Origin: Fontimonas thermophila
GTDB taxonomy: Bacteria > Pseudomonadota > Gammaproteobacteria > Nevskiales > Nevskiaceae
Assembly: GCF_900113085.1 (NCBI RefSeq)
Contig: NZ_FOOC01000008.1
Location: 62,001-126,000, forward strand
Direction of reading: 5' to 3'
DNA length: 64,000 bases
Shown: piece after piece, positions 1 to 9,126 of the stretch
Layout of the letters: each line of letters opens with the position of its first letter
Position numbering within the stretch: position 1 is the first letter of the stretch
Notes under the pieces: model-generated
The model's database searches: none
The model's input: the letters and a program-made list of their open reading frames with translations, nothing else
Told to the model about the DNA's origin: nothing
Made by a program: the position numbers and the translations under genes

Positions 1-119
1 GCGGCGGCGTCCGGCGCATGCGGTGCACTGACGGGCTGGGGCAGCGCCACACAGGCGCCGAGAGCGGCCGCGGACAGGACGATGGCACAGCGGGAGGATG
101 AAGAGGACGTCATCGGCAT
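1..119 (-). CDS. N-terminus of an exported protein (partial)
   Basis: This is the first ~39 residues of a leftward gene that runs off the left end. The N-terminus has a serine-rich start, one arginine, then a hydrophobic stretch (AIVLSAAALGAC) followed by a Pro/Ala-rich region, which is a secretion signal. LGAC could be a lipobox, so the product may be a lipoprotein; cleavage after VSA by signal peptidase I is the alternative. The start at 119 is preferred because a GGAG lies 8 bases upstream (128-131); ATG at 113 is possible. It begins about 35 bases after the S9 peptidase stop, so the two may be cotranscribed. Too little is visible to name a function. Confidence 0.55.
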   Translation of the reverse strand, partial: MPMTSSSSSRCAIVLSAAALGACVALPQPVSAPHAPDAA

Positions 120-153
120 CGGCGGATCTCCGGGCATCGGCGCGAATGTGTTG

Positions 154-2220
154 TCATGGCCCGAGCCAACGCTTGAGCCAGGCCTGCACGGCTTCGTGCC
201 ACTGCACGCTGTTCTGCGGTTTGAGCACCCAGTGGTTTTCGTCGGGGAAGATCAAGAACTCGCTGGGGATGCCGCGGCGCTGCAAGGCGGTGAAGGTGGC
301 GATGCCCTGTTCTGGCGGCACGCGGTAGTCCTTCTCGCCGTGAATCACGAGCATCGGCGTTTTCCACTGCGTGACGTGTGCGGCGGGATTGTGTTTTTCG
401 TAGTTGGCTGGATTGAGGAAGTAAGGTCCGCCGTGCTCCCATTCGTCGAACCACAGTTCTTCGGTGGTGTAGTACATGCTGCGGTTGTCGAAGATGCCGG
501 CATGGCTGACCAGCGCCTTGAAGGCATCGGGCCACTGGCCGGCGATCCAGTTGATCATGTAACCGCCGTAGCTCGCGCCGAGGGCGGCGGCGCGATCGCC
601 GTCGAGAAAGTCGTAGGTCTTCAGGGCATGGGCCCAGCCTTTCTGCAGATCGACCAGCGGTTTGCCGCCCCAGTCGCCGGAGATCGAGTCGGTGAAGGCC
701 TGGCCGTAGCCGGTGGAGCCGTGGAAGTCAATGAAGACCACGGCGTATCCCCAGCCCGAGAACACCGCCGGATTCCAGCGGTAATGCCAGCTATCCCCCA
801 TGCTGCCCTGTGGACCGCCGTGGATGATGAAGGCGACCGGATAGCGCTTGCCCTTGCGGTAGTTCCACGGCTTCATCACATAGCCGTAGACGGGCTCGTC
901 GTTCCAGCCGGCGAACCGGAACTGTTCGTACTCACCGAAGCGCACCTGCGCCAGCGCCTCGGCATTGTGCCGGGTCAGCCGCTGCGCCGGGCTTGCATCG
1001 TGCGCCAGCCAGTACAGATCAGCCGGCTGGGTCAGGGTATCGAAGGCATAGACGATGCCGTCGGCGCCGACGGAGAAACCACCGACATGACCATCCCCGG
1101 TCAGGGCGGTGGCACGGCCGCTGGCGATGTCGATCGCAAACAGCCGGTGACTGCCGAGGTCGTCCGCCATCGTGTACAGCGTGCGGCCGTCGTGGGAGAA
1201 ACGAAGGCCGTCCGCGGAGCGGTCCCAATCCGGTGCCACCTCGCGGGTATCGCCGGTCTTGAGATCGCGCAGCATGATCGCGAGGCGGTCGGCCTCGAAG
1301 CCGGGGCGTTTCATCGCACGCCAGGCGAGATAGCGCCCGTCCGGCGAGAACACCGGGCCGATGTCCATGGCCGCGTTCGTCGGGGTCAGGTTCTTGGGTG
1401 CGGCCGAGCCATCCGCAGGAACCCACCACAGATCGAGATTCGTGCTCCAGGCCTCGGTCGTTCCGGCGATGCGTGCGGTGAACACCAGATGCTTGCCATC
1501 GGGCGAGAAGGCGTATTCGCTGGCATCGCCAAAAGGTTTGGATGGGGTATCGCCGTCGATGCCGCGGCTGACGTGGACCGGATCGACGGCCTTGCCATCG
1601 GCGCCGAGCCTGAGCGTGAACAGCTGCGAGCGGGTGCCGTCTTTCCAGCTGTCCCAGTGGCGGATGAACAGCTTGTCGAAGTGCATGCCGCTGCGCTTGC
1701 GCGCGTTGCGCTCGTCCAGCCGTTTCTTGCTGCAGGCCAGATCGGGGCAGTCGGGGAAGACATCGATCGAGACGGCGATGCGCTGGCCGTCGGGGGACAG
1801 CGCGTAGGTGTTCACCGGCAGGGCAAGCTCGGTGACCGGCTGGGCATCGCCGCCGCTGGTCAGATCGAGCCGCCAGACCTGGCTGCTGCCGCTGCGCGTC
1901 GACAGAAAGTAGAGCCAGCGCCCGTCCGCCGACCAGCGCGGATCGCTGTGATTGCCGGGAGCCCGGGTCAGCGGGCGCGGTTCACCGCCAACGCTCGGCA
2001 CCAGCCACAGATCGAGCATGCCTTTGTTGTTGTCCCAGTCCGTGCGGCGCAGCGTGTAGGCCACCCAGCGGCCGTCCGGCGAGAGCTGGGGATCGGACAC
2101 GCGCTCGAGGCGCACGAGATCCTCGGCGGTGAACGGGCGCGGGTTGGATGGATGAGACGCGGACATGGCGGTCGTGGCGGCGACGAGGCACAGGCCCGCC
2201 AGCATACGGGCAATCATCAT
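154..2220 (-). CDS. S9 family (prolyl-oligopeptidase type) peptidase, exported
   Basis: A 688-residue serine peptidase of the dipeptidyl/acylaminoacyl peptidase type. The N-terminus (MMIARMLAGLC...) is a signal peptide. Residues of about 30-400 contain repeated SPDGRW/FSPDG beta-propeller blades. The C-terminal alpha/beta-hydrolase domain carries the nucleophile motif GASYGGYM, the acid motif HGEKDYRVPP and the catalytic histidine in DENHWV. Such enzymes act in the periplasm or outside the cell and cut short peptides, often after proline. Its neighbours are a subtilase, a peptide importer and a lysyl-endopeptidase-like protease, which fits a shared role in protein scavenging. Length and all three catalytic motifs look intact. 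Confidence 0.93.
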   Translation of the reverse strand: MMIARMLAGLCLVAATTAMSASHPSNPRPFTAEDLVRLERVSDPQLSPDGRWVAYTLRRTDWDNNKGMLDLWLVPSVGGEPRPLTRAPGNHSDPRWSADGRWLYFLSTRSGSSQVWRLDLTSGGDAQPVTELALPVNTYALSPDGQRIAVSIDVFPDCPDLACSKKRLDERNARKRSGMHFDKLFIRHWDSWKDGTRSQLFTLRLGADGKAVDPVHVSRGIDGDTPSKPFGDASEYAFSPDGKHLVFTARIAGTTEAWSTNLDLWWVPADGSAAPKNLTPTNAAMDIGPVFSPDGRYLAWRAMKRPGFEADRLAIMLRDLKTGDTREVAPDWDRSADGLRFSHDGRTLYTMADDLGSHRLFAIDIASGRATALTGDGHVGGFSVGADGIVYAFDTLTQPADLYWLAHDASPAQRLTRHNAEALAQVRFGEYEQFRFAGWNDEPVYGYVMKPWNYRKGKRYPVAFIIHGGPQGSMGDSWHYRWNPAVFSGWGYAVVFIDFHGSTGYGQAFTDSISGDWGGKPLVDLQKGWAHALKTYDFLDGDRAAALGASYGGYMINWIAGQWPDAFKALVSHAGIFDNRSMYYTTEELWFDEWEHGGPYFLNPANYEKHNPAAHVTQWKTPMLVIHGEKDYRVPPEQGIATFTALQRRGIPSEFLIFPDENHWVLKPQNSVQWHEAVQAWLKRWLGP

Positions 2221-2313
2221 GGATAAGACTTTCGAAGCGGGCCGTCATGGTAGCCGCATCGATGCCGGATGCGGTTGAGGAAAACCCCGCAGGACGCCCA
2301 ACCCCAGAACGAA

Positions 2314-2337
2314 GACGCCCCGCAAGGGCGGGGCGTC
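2314..2337 (-). terminator. Hairpin downstream of the S8 protease gene
   Basis: A perfect 10-bp inverted repeat (GACGCCCCGC / GCGGGGCGTC) with a 4-base loop lies 26 bases after the stop of the leftward S8 gene. On the minus strand it is followed by TTCGTTC rather than a pure T run, so it is a plausible but not ideal intrinsic terminator. It separates the S8 and S9 genes. Confidence 0.65.
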
Positions 2338-2363
2338 TCGGGAAACACACGCTCGACGGGCGG

Positions 2364-5300
2364 TCAGTGCCGCATGCGTCGGCGCACCCACAGGCCCAAG
2401 AGCAAGGGCAGGGCCAGTGCCAGGCCGAACGCACCACTGCCGAAACGGCCGGCGTCCCTGGGGCGGTCGCCACCTCCCGATGCGCCTCCACCGGTATCGC
2501 CGTCTGCGGATGCGCAGACGTCGTTGCCGACGACGCGGTAAGTGCCGACGGCGGCGGCGGAATCGACCGTCAGGCCAACGCCGTTGACCGGGTTGGTCGT
2601 CTGGCGGATCGAGGCGGCGATGTTCGACAGCTCCTGGCCGGTCTGGATGTTGAGCACGGATTTATCGAGCACCAGCCGGATCGTGCCATCGGGATCGAAG
2701 CCGCTGCTGGCATCGAGCTCGCCGAGTTCTTCGAACAGCCCGACGCCGCCGACCGCGGGGATGGTGCCGATGGTCGATTCGGTGGAGTCGCGCAGCCCGT
2801 AGATGAAGCGTGGCGCGCCTTGTACGGTGTCCATCGCGACGAAGTAGTTGTTGTCGTCACCGCTGATCTTGAAATACGCATACCAGCGGTAAGCGGGAAT
2901 CGGCTGCGGATCGAGGTTGTCCACCTTGATCGTGAACACGATCTTGCCGGGTGCATCGCTTGGTTCGGCGATCCACAGCTGGCGCAGATCGTCCTGGCCG
3001 GTGGGCGTGCCGTTGCCGGTCTGCCCTGCCGGGCTGGTCGCTTGGGTCAGGCCTGGCAGCAGGCAGCTGCGTTCGCTGGAGGGGGGCGGCAGTCCGGCGT
3101 CGAGCAGCACGGTCAGCGGGCGCGCGAACATCGGCTGGAAGGCGGCGATCGCCGCCGGCACGCCGGCCGGCGAGGGCGCATAGTCGAGCACCGAGGCGTC
3201 ATTGCCGACCAGGACGCGGATGTTGTGCACCGGCGTGCCGACACCGGGGAAACCGATCGCCGCATGCGGGACGAAGAAGCGGATCACGTCGCCGCTGCGT
3301 TCGGCGCTCGACGCCACGGCGGTGTTGCCGGGGCCCGCCTCGGGGATGCTCACCCCGTCGGGGTCGGCGAGAATCGCGGTGACGAAGGGTACGCCGGCGA
3401 CGTTGTAGAACAGGCTGTACAGCAGCGATGGTGAGGCGCTGAAGCCATCGCCGGCGGCGACCCGCAGTTGCCAGAGGAATCCCGGCTGGCCATTCGCCCC
3501 GACCGTTTCGGTCACACTCAGCGCCACGGCATCGGCCGCGGCGTCCGGGAGCAGCGGATCGTCATCGCCATCGATCAGCAATTGCTCGCCGCCCGCGCTC
3601 GGATTGCCGGCCTTGGACACGCCCAGGGCCTCCAGGGCAGCGGGGATGTCGAGCAAGCCGCTGCCGTAACCGACGTGGATGGTTCCGCCGGGGATTTCGG
3701 GATCGGGTTCATAACCGTCGCCGATCTTGCGCGCCGTGCGGCGGATCAGCTCCTCGAGCTGGGCCGGCGTCAGTTCCGGGCGCGCCTGCAGGATCAGGCC
3801 GAGCGCGCCGGTGACGTGCGGCGAGGCCATCGAGGTGCCGGTGATCGTGCCATACCACGGCTGCCAGTCGGTTTCGGCGGCATTGTCGTCGCCGCCCGTG
3901 CAAATGACCTGACTGGGTGCGCCCTGCAGGCAGGTGGAGGTGATCAGGGTGCCGGGGGCGGCGATTTCCGGATAGGTGTCCGGCTCCCCGGACTTGCCGC
4001 GGCTCGACGAGCTGTTCAAGGGGCCGTCGCGCAGGCCGCTGCCCTTGTCATCGTAGTTGGCCACGCAGATCACGCCCGGCGTCGGATCCTTGCAGTAGGA
4101 CGAGGTGCGGTCGGCGCTGCCGTCGCCGCCGTCGTTGCCGGCGGCGAACACCATCGCGATGTTCTTCTCCTGCACGATCGCCTTGATCAGGCAGGCCTGG
4201 GTCGAGCCCGGATCGTAGGGCGTGCCCGGCTCGATCTCGCCGTAGGAGTTGTTGACGGCGCGTAGCGGTGGATCAAAGGTGTCGGCGTTGTCGAGGATGT
4301 GCTGATAGGCGTTGACCGCCGACAGGACCAGCAGGCCGGCACCATTGCCCCAGTGGATGATCGAGGCTTCCGGCGCGATGCCGGCATAGGTGCCGCGCAC
4401 GTTCGGCGCGGCGGCGTCCACCGGATAGCCGCCGTCGGAGGCGGCGCCGCTGCCGGCGACGGTGCCGGTCACATGCGTGCCGTGACCGCCGCCCGGGGCC
4501 TCGCTGTCGGCCTCGCCGACATCCACATAGCTCGGACCGATGCCGGTGAGGAAGTCGACCAGCCGGAAGTTGTGCAGGATGCGCCCGGCGAAATCCGGAT
4601 GCGTGCCGAGCAGGCCGCCGTCGATGACGCCGAGGGTGATGCCGCGGCCGGTCAGCGGCCGGCCTTCACGGTCCAGGTAAGGACCGCCGGAGACCGCTTC
4701 CTGGGCGACGCGCACGCCGGTCGCCCACGGCCCGGTGTCACCAAAATAACGCAGCGGACGGTTGTGTTCGATGCGCGCCACCAGCGGGCTGTCGAGCAGC
4801 CTGCGGAACGCGAGCGCCGGTCCGGATGCGAACACCGAGCGCGCGTAGCGGCGGAAATCCGCCACACGGGTCAGGCCCAGGCTGGCGAGCAGCGCGTCGT
4901 GCTGCTTGTGCGTGCCGGCTTTGAATTGCACGAAGGCGCCATACGTGGCGTCGGCGGCCAACCCGGCGAGATCGCGCTGGACCGCGGCGTCCATCGTCGC
5001 CGTGGCTTCGGATGTGTCGCTGCCGATGGCGCACGGGTCGGCCGGTGCGCCGGCTTGTCCTTGCACGAACCCAATGGTCAGCGTCGTCGTCGCGCCGGCG
5101 ACCGCGAAGGGCACGACATCGACGCGGATCTGGTCGGGTAGATCGGTGAGCAGGATTTGGGAGGCTTCATCGGCCGATGCGGTCGCAGAGGCCCCGAGCA
5201 GCTCGCCGGTCTGCGCGTCGCGGATGTACAGGTCGAGGTCGTCGGCGCCGCTCGGCGAGTCGGTGTCGAGCTGGAAGCGGATGGCCAGATTCGGGTTGGC

Positions 5301-5552
5301 CTGCCGGAACGAGGCCGGCAGATCCAGCGTGAGGTCGAAGTGATCGCAGATCGCGCCCTCGCCATCACAGACCGGATCGCCGGTGGCGGCGCCGCTGGGA
5401 TTGGAAACGAGATACGGCCCGCCCTGGGCGACGATCGGATCGCTGGTTGGGGTCAGGGTGCCGCTGGGTGGTTCGAAGGCGGCGATGGCGCTGGAAAAAC
5501 AGGCGAGCGCGCCGGCCAGCAGCCAGACGCGGCGTCGGTCGGGTGACAGCAT
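2364..5552 (-). CDS. S8 subtilisin-like protease with PPC-like domain and GlyGly-CTERM
   Basis: A 1062-residue secreted subtilase. A signal peptide ends around AIAA. Residues ~70-165 form a beta domain resembling bacterial pre-peptidase C-terminal (PPC) domains, unusually placed before the catalytic domain. The catalytic triad is visible: D311 in LGVIDGG, H357 in GGHGTHVTG and S574 in GTSMASPHV. NNSYG (434-438) and AAGND (470-474) are further family motifs. A long beta-rich region follows. The C-terminus has a Gly/Ser-rich linker, a ~20-residue hydrophobic segment and a basic tail (WVRRRMRH), which is the GlyGly-CTERM sorting pattern handled by rhombosortase. It probably ends up anchored at or released from the cell surface. 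It has its own leader region upstream (5553-5893). Confidence 0.93.
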   Translation of the reverse strand: MLSPDRRRVWLLAGALACFSSAIAAFEPPSGTLTPTSDPIVAQGGPYLVSNPSGAATGDPVCDGEGAICDHFDLTLDLPASFRQANPNLAIRFQLDTDSPSGADDLDLYIRDAQTGELLGASATASADEASQILLTDLPDQIRVDVVPFAVAGATTTLTIGFVQGQAGAPADPCAIGSDTSEATATMDAAVQRDLAGLAADATYGAFVQFKAGTHKQHDALLASLGLTRVADFRRYARSVFASGPALAFRRLLDSPLVARIEHNRPLRYFGDTGPWATGVRVAQEAVSGGPYLDREGRPLTGRGITLGVIDGGLLGTHPDFAGRILHNFRLVDFLTGIGPSYVDVGEADSEAPGGGHGTHVTGTVAGSGAASDGGYPVDAAAPNVRGTYAGIAPEASIIHWGNGAGLLVLSAVNAYQHILDNADTFDPPLRAVNNSYGEIEPGTPYDPGSTQACLIKAIVQEKNIAMVFAAGNDGGDGSADRTSSYCKDPTPGVICVANYDDKGSGLRDGPLNSSSSRGKSGEPDTYPEIAAPGTLITSTCLQGAPSQVICTGGDDNAAETDWQPWYGTITGTSMASPHVTGALGLILQARPELTPAQLEELIRRTARKIGDGYEPDPEIPGGTIHVGYGSGLLDIPAALEALGVSKAGNPSAGGEQLLIDGDDDPLLPDAAADAVALSVTETVGANGQPGFLWQLRVAAGDGFSASPSLLYSLFYNVAGVPFVTAILADPDGVSIPEAGPGNTAVASSAERSGDVIRFFVPHAAIGFPGVGTPVHNIRVLVGNDASVLDYAPSPAGVPAAIAAFQPMFARPLTVLLDAGLPPPSSERSCLLPGLTQATSPAGQTGNGTPTGQDDLRQLWIAEPSDAPGKIVFTIKVDNLDPQPIPAYRWYAYFKISGDDNNYFVAMDTVQGAPRFIYGLRDSTESTIGTIPAVGGVGLFEELGELDASSGFDPDGTIRLVLDKSVLNIQTGQELSNIAASIRQTTNPVNGVGLTVDSAAAVGTYRVVGNDVCASADGDTGGGASGGGDRPRDAGRFGSGAFGLALALPLLLGLWVRRRMRH

Positions 5553-5893
5553 GCTGAATCCTCCCCCGAGGGTTGGTATCGGAACGATCTGATACTTTTA
5601 GTCTAATCAATCCGACTTGGATGCGCCCTGAAGGATGTCCCGTATGGCGACGTCCGTTTCCAGGGACAGGAGCATCCGCCGACTGTGAGGTGCGGAAGTT
5701 TCCTGTCGGTTTCTCCTGCCGATCCTTATCGGCGCAGGCGGGTTGGGGGTAAGGCCTCAGCACCCAGCGGGATGGCATTGCCTATACTGCCGCGCGCAGA
5801 TGTCTTTTTCGCGCGCATCTCGGTTTGCGCGCGGCTCGCCTTCAACCCGGGCGCCCTTGCGGGGGCGTTCTGCTCAACGACCCAAGACCACTG
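5553..5893. other. Divergent intergenic region between S8 protease and POT transporter
   Basis: This 341-base stretch has no convincing gene. It must hold promoters for both flanking genes. It contains an imperfect inverted repeat at 5715-5738 (CCTGCCGAT / ATCGGCGCAGG, two unpaired bases) and a TATACT at 5783-5788 that could be a -10 box for the transporter, though no good -35 lies at the right distance. A reading frame does run in from 5825 ahead of the transporter start, but it lacks transporter-like sequence. Confidence 0.5.
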
Positions 5894-7612
5894 ATGACGA
5901 CTGCAGGCGCTGTGCGTTCGGACGATTTCCTGGGGCATCCCAAGGGTTTGTACATCTGCTTCTTCACCGAGATGTGGGAGCGTTTCTCGTTCTACGGAAT
6001 GAAGGCTTTGCTCCTGCTGTACATCCTCAAGTACCACCTGTTCGGCGACGCCGCCGGATACGATTTGCTCGGCGCCTATGGCGGCCTGGTGTACGCCATG
6101 CCGGTGATTGGCGGTGTGCTCGCCGACCGTTATCTCGGCATGCGCAAGGCCGTCGTCTTCGGCGGCGTTCTGCTCGTGCTCGGCCATCTGGGCATGGCCT
6201 TCGAGGGCGAACAGGCGCGGATCGTCGGCGGTCAGGTCGTGCGCGACGAGGCCGCGCTGCAGGTGTTCTACCTGTCGCTGGCGCTGATCATCATGGGTGT
6301 GGGTTTCCTCAAGCCGAACATTTCGACGATCGTTGGCAAGCTCTATGCCGAAGACGATCCGCGGCGCGATTCCGGCTTCACGCTGTTTTACGCAGGCATC
6401 AATGTCGGCGCCCTGTTCGCCAGCCTGATCTGTGCCTACCTGGGTGAAACCTACGGCTGGAAGTATGGGTTTGGTGCTGCCGGGATCGGTATGGTCGCGG
6501 GGCTGGGTGTTTTCCTGTGGGGGCAGCGCTATCTGGGCGGTCATGCCGAGCCCCCCGATGCCGCCCGGCTGCGCGAGCGGATCGCCGGTGTGTCGCGCGA
6601 GGGGTGGATTTATCTGGGTGGGGTCGCTGGCGTCGCCGTGATCTGGCAGTTGATCCAGCGCACCTGGACTGTGCACGGTGCGATGCACGTGATCGCCCTG
6701 GCTTTCAGCGTCTGGTTCGTGTGGTTTCTGGCCACGCAATGCACACGTGCCCAGCGCGGCCAGATGATCGCGCTGGTGGTGCTGATTTTCGCGGTGCTGG
6801 TGTTTTTCACGCTCTACGAGCAGACCTACGGATCCTGGATCACGTTCACGGACCGCCTGCTGACCCAGGATTTGTTCGGCGCGGTCGGGTCTGCCGACGG
6901 CGAGCGCTGGCCATGGGCGATGTTTGCGCTCGCGTTCAGCCCGGTCTGGATGGTGATCGCCCTGCGCGCTGCCGATCGGGGCCGTCTGGGCCTTGCGCAT
7001 GGCATGGTAATACTGATGGCCCTCGGGCTTGCGCTGGGTTTCGTGCACGATGTGATCCTGGTGCCGCAGACTGCGGGTTCGCTGACGTTCCTCGGTGCCT
7101 TTTTCATCGTGTTGCTCGCGCCGCTGTTCGCCTGGCTGTGGCCTTGGCTGGACCGCCGCGGGTGGAACCCGAGCACGCCGCTGAAAATGGTTATCGGGCT
7201 GGCCGCGGCGGGTATGTCGTTCCTGCCCTTGATGGCGGCGGCCGAGGTTGCCGCGCAGGGTGTTGCCGCCAGCGTCTGGTGGCTGGTGCTGGCCTACCTG
7301 TTGCTGGAGATTGGCGAGGTGTGCCTGTCGCCGATCGGTCTATCGGCCGTGACCACGCTGTCGGTTGCGCGCGTCGTCGGCGTGATGATGGGCGCGTTCT
7401 GGCTGGCGACCGCCTATTCCGAAGTGCTCGCCGCGCAGTTCGGCAAGCTGGCCTCGATCGAGATCCCGGACGGCGCAGCGCTGGACATGGCCGAAGCTGC
7501 AGCCAAATACGAAAGCCTGTTCGCGACGATGCTGTGGATCGGGCTGGTGGCGGCGGCAGTCGTTCTGGTACTGACGCCGCTACTCAAGCGCGCCATGCAC
7601 GGCGTGCGCTGA
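5894..7612 (+). CDS. Proton-dependent oligopeptide transporter (POT/PTR2 family)
   Basis: A 572-residue inner-membrane transporter that imports di- and tripeptides with protons. The signature E-x-x-E-R-F-S-F-Y-G appears near the N-terminus as TEMWERFSFYG. The GGVLADRYLG loop and the FYAGINVGAL motif of the family follow. About 12-14 hydrophobic segments are spread over the whole length. The start at 5894 (MTTAGAVRSDD) is chosen because it matches the usual short cytoplasmic N-terminus; the frame is open upstream but that part is not transporter-like. The gene sits between two secreted proteases, so it is a natural importer for their products. Its 3' end overlaps the convergent S1 protease gene by 29 bases. 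Confidence 0.93.
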   Translation: MTTAGAVRSDDFLGHPKGLYICFFTEMWERFSFYGMKALLLLYILKYHLFGDAAGYDLLGAYGGLVYAMPVIGGVLADRYLGMRKAVVFGGVLLVLGHLGMAFEGEQARIVGGQVVRDEAALQVFYLSLALIIMGVGFLKPNISTIVGKLYAEDDPRRDSGFTLFYAGINVGALFASLICAYLGETYGWKYGFGAAGIGMVAGLGVFLWGQRYLGGHAEPPDAARLRERIAGVSREGWIYLGGVAGVAVIWQLIQRTWTVHGAMHVIALAFSVWFVWFLATQCTRAQRGQMIALVVLIFAVLVFFTLYEQTYGSWITFTDRLLTQDLFGAVGSADGERWPWAMFALAFSPVWMVIALRAADRGRLGLAHGMVILMALGLALGFVHDVILVPQTAGSLTFLGAFFIVLLAPLFAWLWPWLDRRGWNPSTPLKMVIGLAAAGMSFLPLMAAAEVAAQGVAASVWWLVLAYLLLEIGEVCLSPIGLSAVTTLSVARVVGVMMGAFWLATAYSEVLAAQFGKLASIEIPDGAALDMAEAAAKYESLFATMLWIGLVAAAVVLVLTPLLKRAMHGVR

Positions 7613-9062
7613 GGCGGAGCAGGCAGGCCAGCAGCATCAGCAGGCTGGCGCCGGCCGCGCCCCCGCCTCCGCTTCCGTTACCCGTTCCGCCGCTATCTGT
7701 TCCGCCGCCGGGGTCGTGCGCACACCTGCCGCTGGGTGGGGTGTCGGCGTCCCGACCATCGAGGCTCAGGCAGCCGCTGCCGGTCGGATCCAGGTGCGCC
7801 TTGAGTTGTGCGCTGGGATTGCTGCCTGCCACCCAGGCCACATCCAGACGACCGAAGAAGTCGCTACCCCCATTGTTCTGATCGCCCGCACAGGCGGAAT
7901 CGCCACCGGAGAGCACACCCACCAGGCGTTTGTTCTGGTCGTAAAGCCCAGATCCCGAGGAACCGCCTTCGGTGGCCCCGCGTGCCCATTCAACCTGCCA
8001 GGCGTTGACACGCATCCCGCCAACGCAGGCTGCTGAGACACCGCCAATGCAGACGTCGTCCGCACGCGTGGCCGGGTTCGTGTAGGTGCTGATTTTCTTG
8101 TCGTCGCCTCCGGGATGGTGAATGACGACGCCGGATCGCGGGACCGTGTCGCTGCGCGCGTTCCACCCGGCGTAGTGCGCAGCGAACGTAGGCGGCGGCG
8201 CTGATGTGAGCTCGAACAGCGTGAAATCCGAAGCGCTGTCGGCGGCCAACCAGGTCTTTCCGCGCAGATTCTGGTTCACTGGGCCGTCGGCGCCGGATCC
8301 GCAGTCCGGTTTCTGGACGTTGAAATAGGCGATGGTGCGGGTGACGGTGCTGGGGGTGATGCCGCAGTGGTTGGCCGTGAGCACGAGCGGGCGGCCATCC
8401 TCGGCCGTATTGTTGACCAGCGTGCCGCTGCACAGGGTGCTGTTGCCGATCGTCAGCAGTACGGCTGCGCGGATCTGCGGCCGCCAGGCATCGCCGTCGG
8501 GGCAGGCGACATCGATTTCGCAGGCACCGGAATCGCCGAACTGACCCTTGGGGCGCACCACGGGGAACAACGGCCGGTATCCATGGAAAGCCTCGGCCAC
8601 CGTCACGGCGAAGTCCTGCTGCACGGTGTCGGGCATGCGCGCTTCGAGTACCGCTTCCGCACCGCGCACGAGCGGCGTGAGCAGCTCGCTGTCACCATCG
8701 CTGCGTAAAGGACCCTGTACATCACGGCCGTCGGCGGAGTACAGCCATAGTTGCGTCGCTGGTGGCAGGCGCAGATCGACAAGCCGCAGGCTGAGCGAGT
8801 GCGCACCGGCAGAGGCGATGCGCAGACGCCAGCGTGCGAGGCCGGGAGCGGGTGTATCCCACAGACCGTGGCGCACGTCGGTGTTGAGCGGTTCGGCGAT
8901 TGCGTAGCGCAGGGGCTCGTGCTTGACGGCGTCGATGGCATCGGCGACGGCCGCATCCGGCAGCGTGAGTCGCGGCACGGGTGCCAAGGTGGTGGTGTCC
9001 GGGACGAACGCCAGGGCTGTGCACGGCAGCAGCACGCTGGCGATCCAGCAGGCGATCCGCAT
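7584..9062 (-). CDS. S1 trypsin-fold protease, lysyl-endopeptidase-like, GlyGly-CTERM
   Basis: A 492-residue exported serine protease. A signal peptide ends near TALA, a pro-region covers residues ~20-175 and the mature protease begins around GACEIDVACPDG. Catalytic residues are H232 in LTANHCG, D279 in SDFTLFEL and S369 in GGSSGSGL. The context SGTLVNNTAEDG and the SSGSxLxDQNKR stretch resemble Achromobacter lysyl endopeptidase rather than classical trypsin. Several cysteines suggest disulfides. The C-terminus is a Gly-rich linker, a hydrophobic stretch and an Arg-rich tail: a GlyGly-CTERM sorting signal like that of the nearby S8 protease. Lysine specificity is inferred from the family only. 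Confidence 0.9.
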   Translation of the reverse strand: MRIACWIASVLLPCTALAFVPDTTTLAPVPRLTLPDAAVADAIDAVKHEPLRYAIAEPLNTDVRHGLWDTPAPGLARWRLRIASAGAHSLSLRLVDLRLPPATQLWLYSADGRDVQGPLRSDGDSELLTPLVRGAEAVLEARMPDTVQQDFAVTVAEAFHGYRPLFPVVRPKGQFGDSGACEIDVACPDGDAWRPQIRAAVLLTIGNSTLCSGTLVNNTAEDGRPLVLTANHCGITPSTVTRTIAYFNVQKPDCGSGADGPVNQNLRGKTWLAADSASDFTLFELTSAPPPTFAAHYAGWNARSDTVPRSGVVIHHPGGDDKKISTYTNPATRADDVCIGGVSAACVGGMRVNAWQVEWARGATEGGSSGSGLYDQNKRLVGVLSGGDSACAGDQNNGGSDFFGRLDVAWVAGSNPSAQLKAHLDPTGSGCLSLDGRDADTPPSGRCAHDPGGGTDSGGTGNGSGGGGAAGASLLMLLACLLRLSARRAWRA

Positions 9063-9126
9063 CCTGCGTTCTCCGAGAGGATCGATTTTCGACTATAACC
9101 GGTGTGGGTCGATGCCGGCCACGCCG

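Noticed and set aside
82-2226. Long plus-strand frame (714 codons) opposite the S9 peptidase
   Set aside because: It is the mirror of a real gene in G+C-rich DNA: no recognisable domain, repetitive Val/Ala/Gly/Arg content, and the minus strand has all catalytic motifs.
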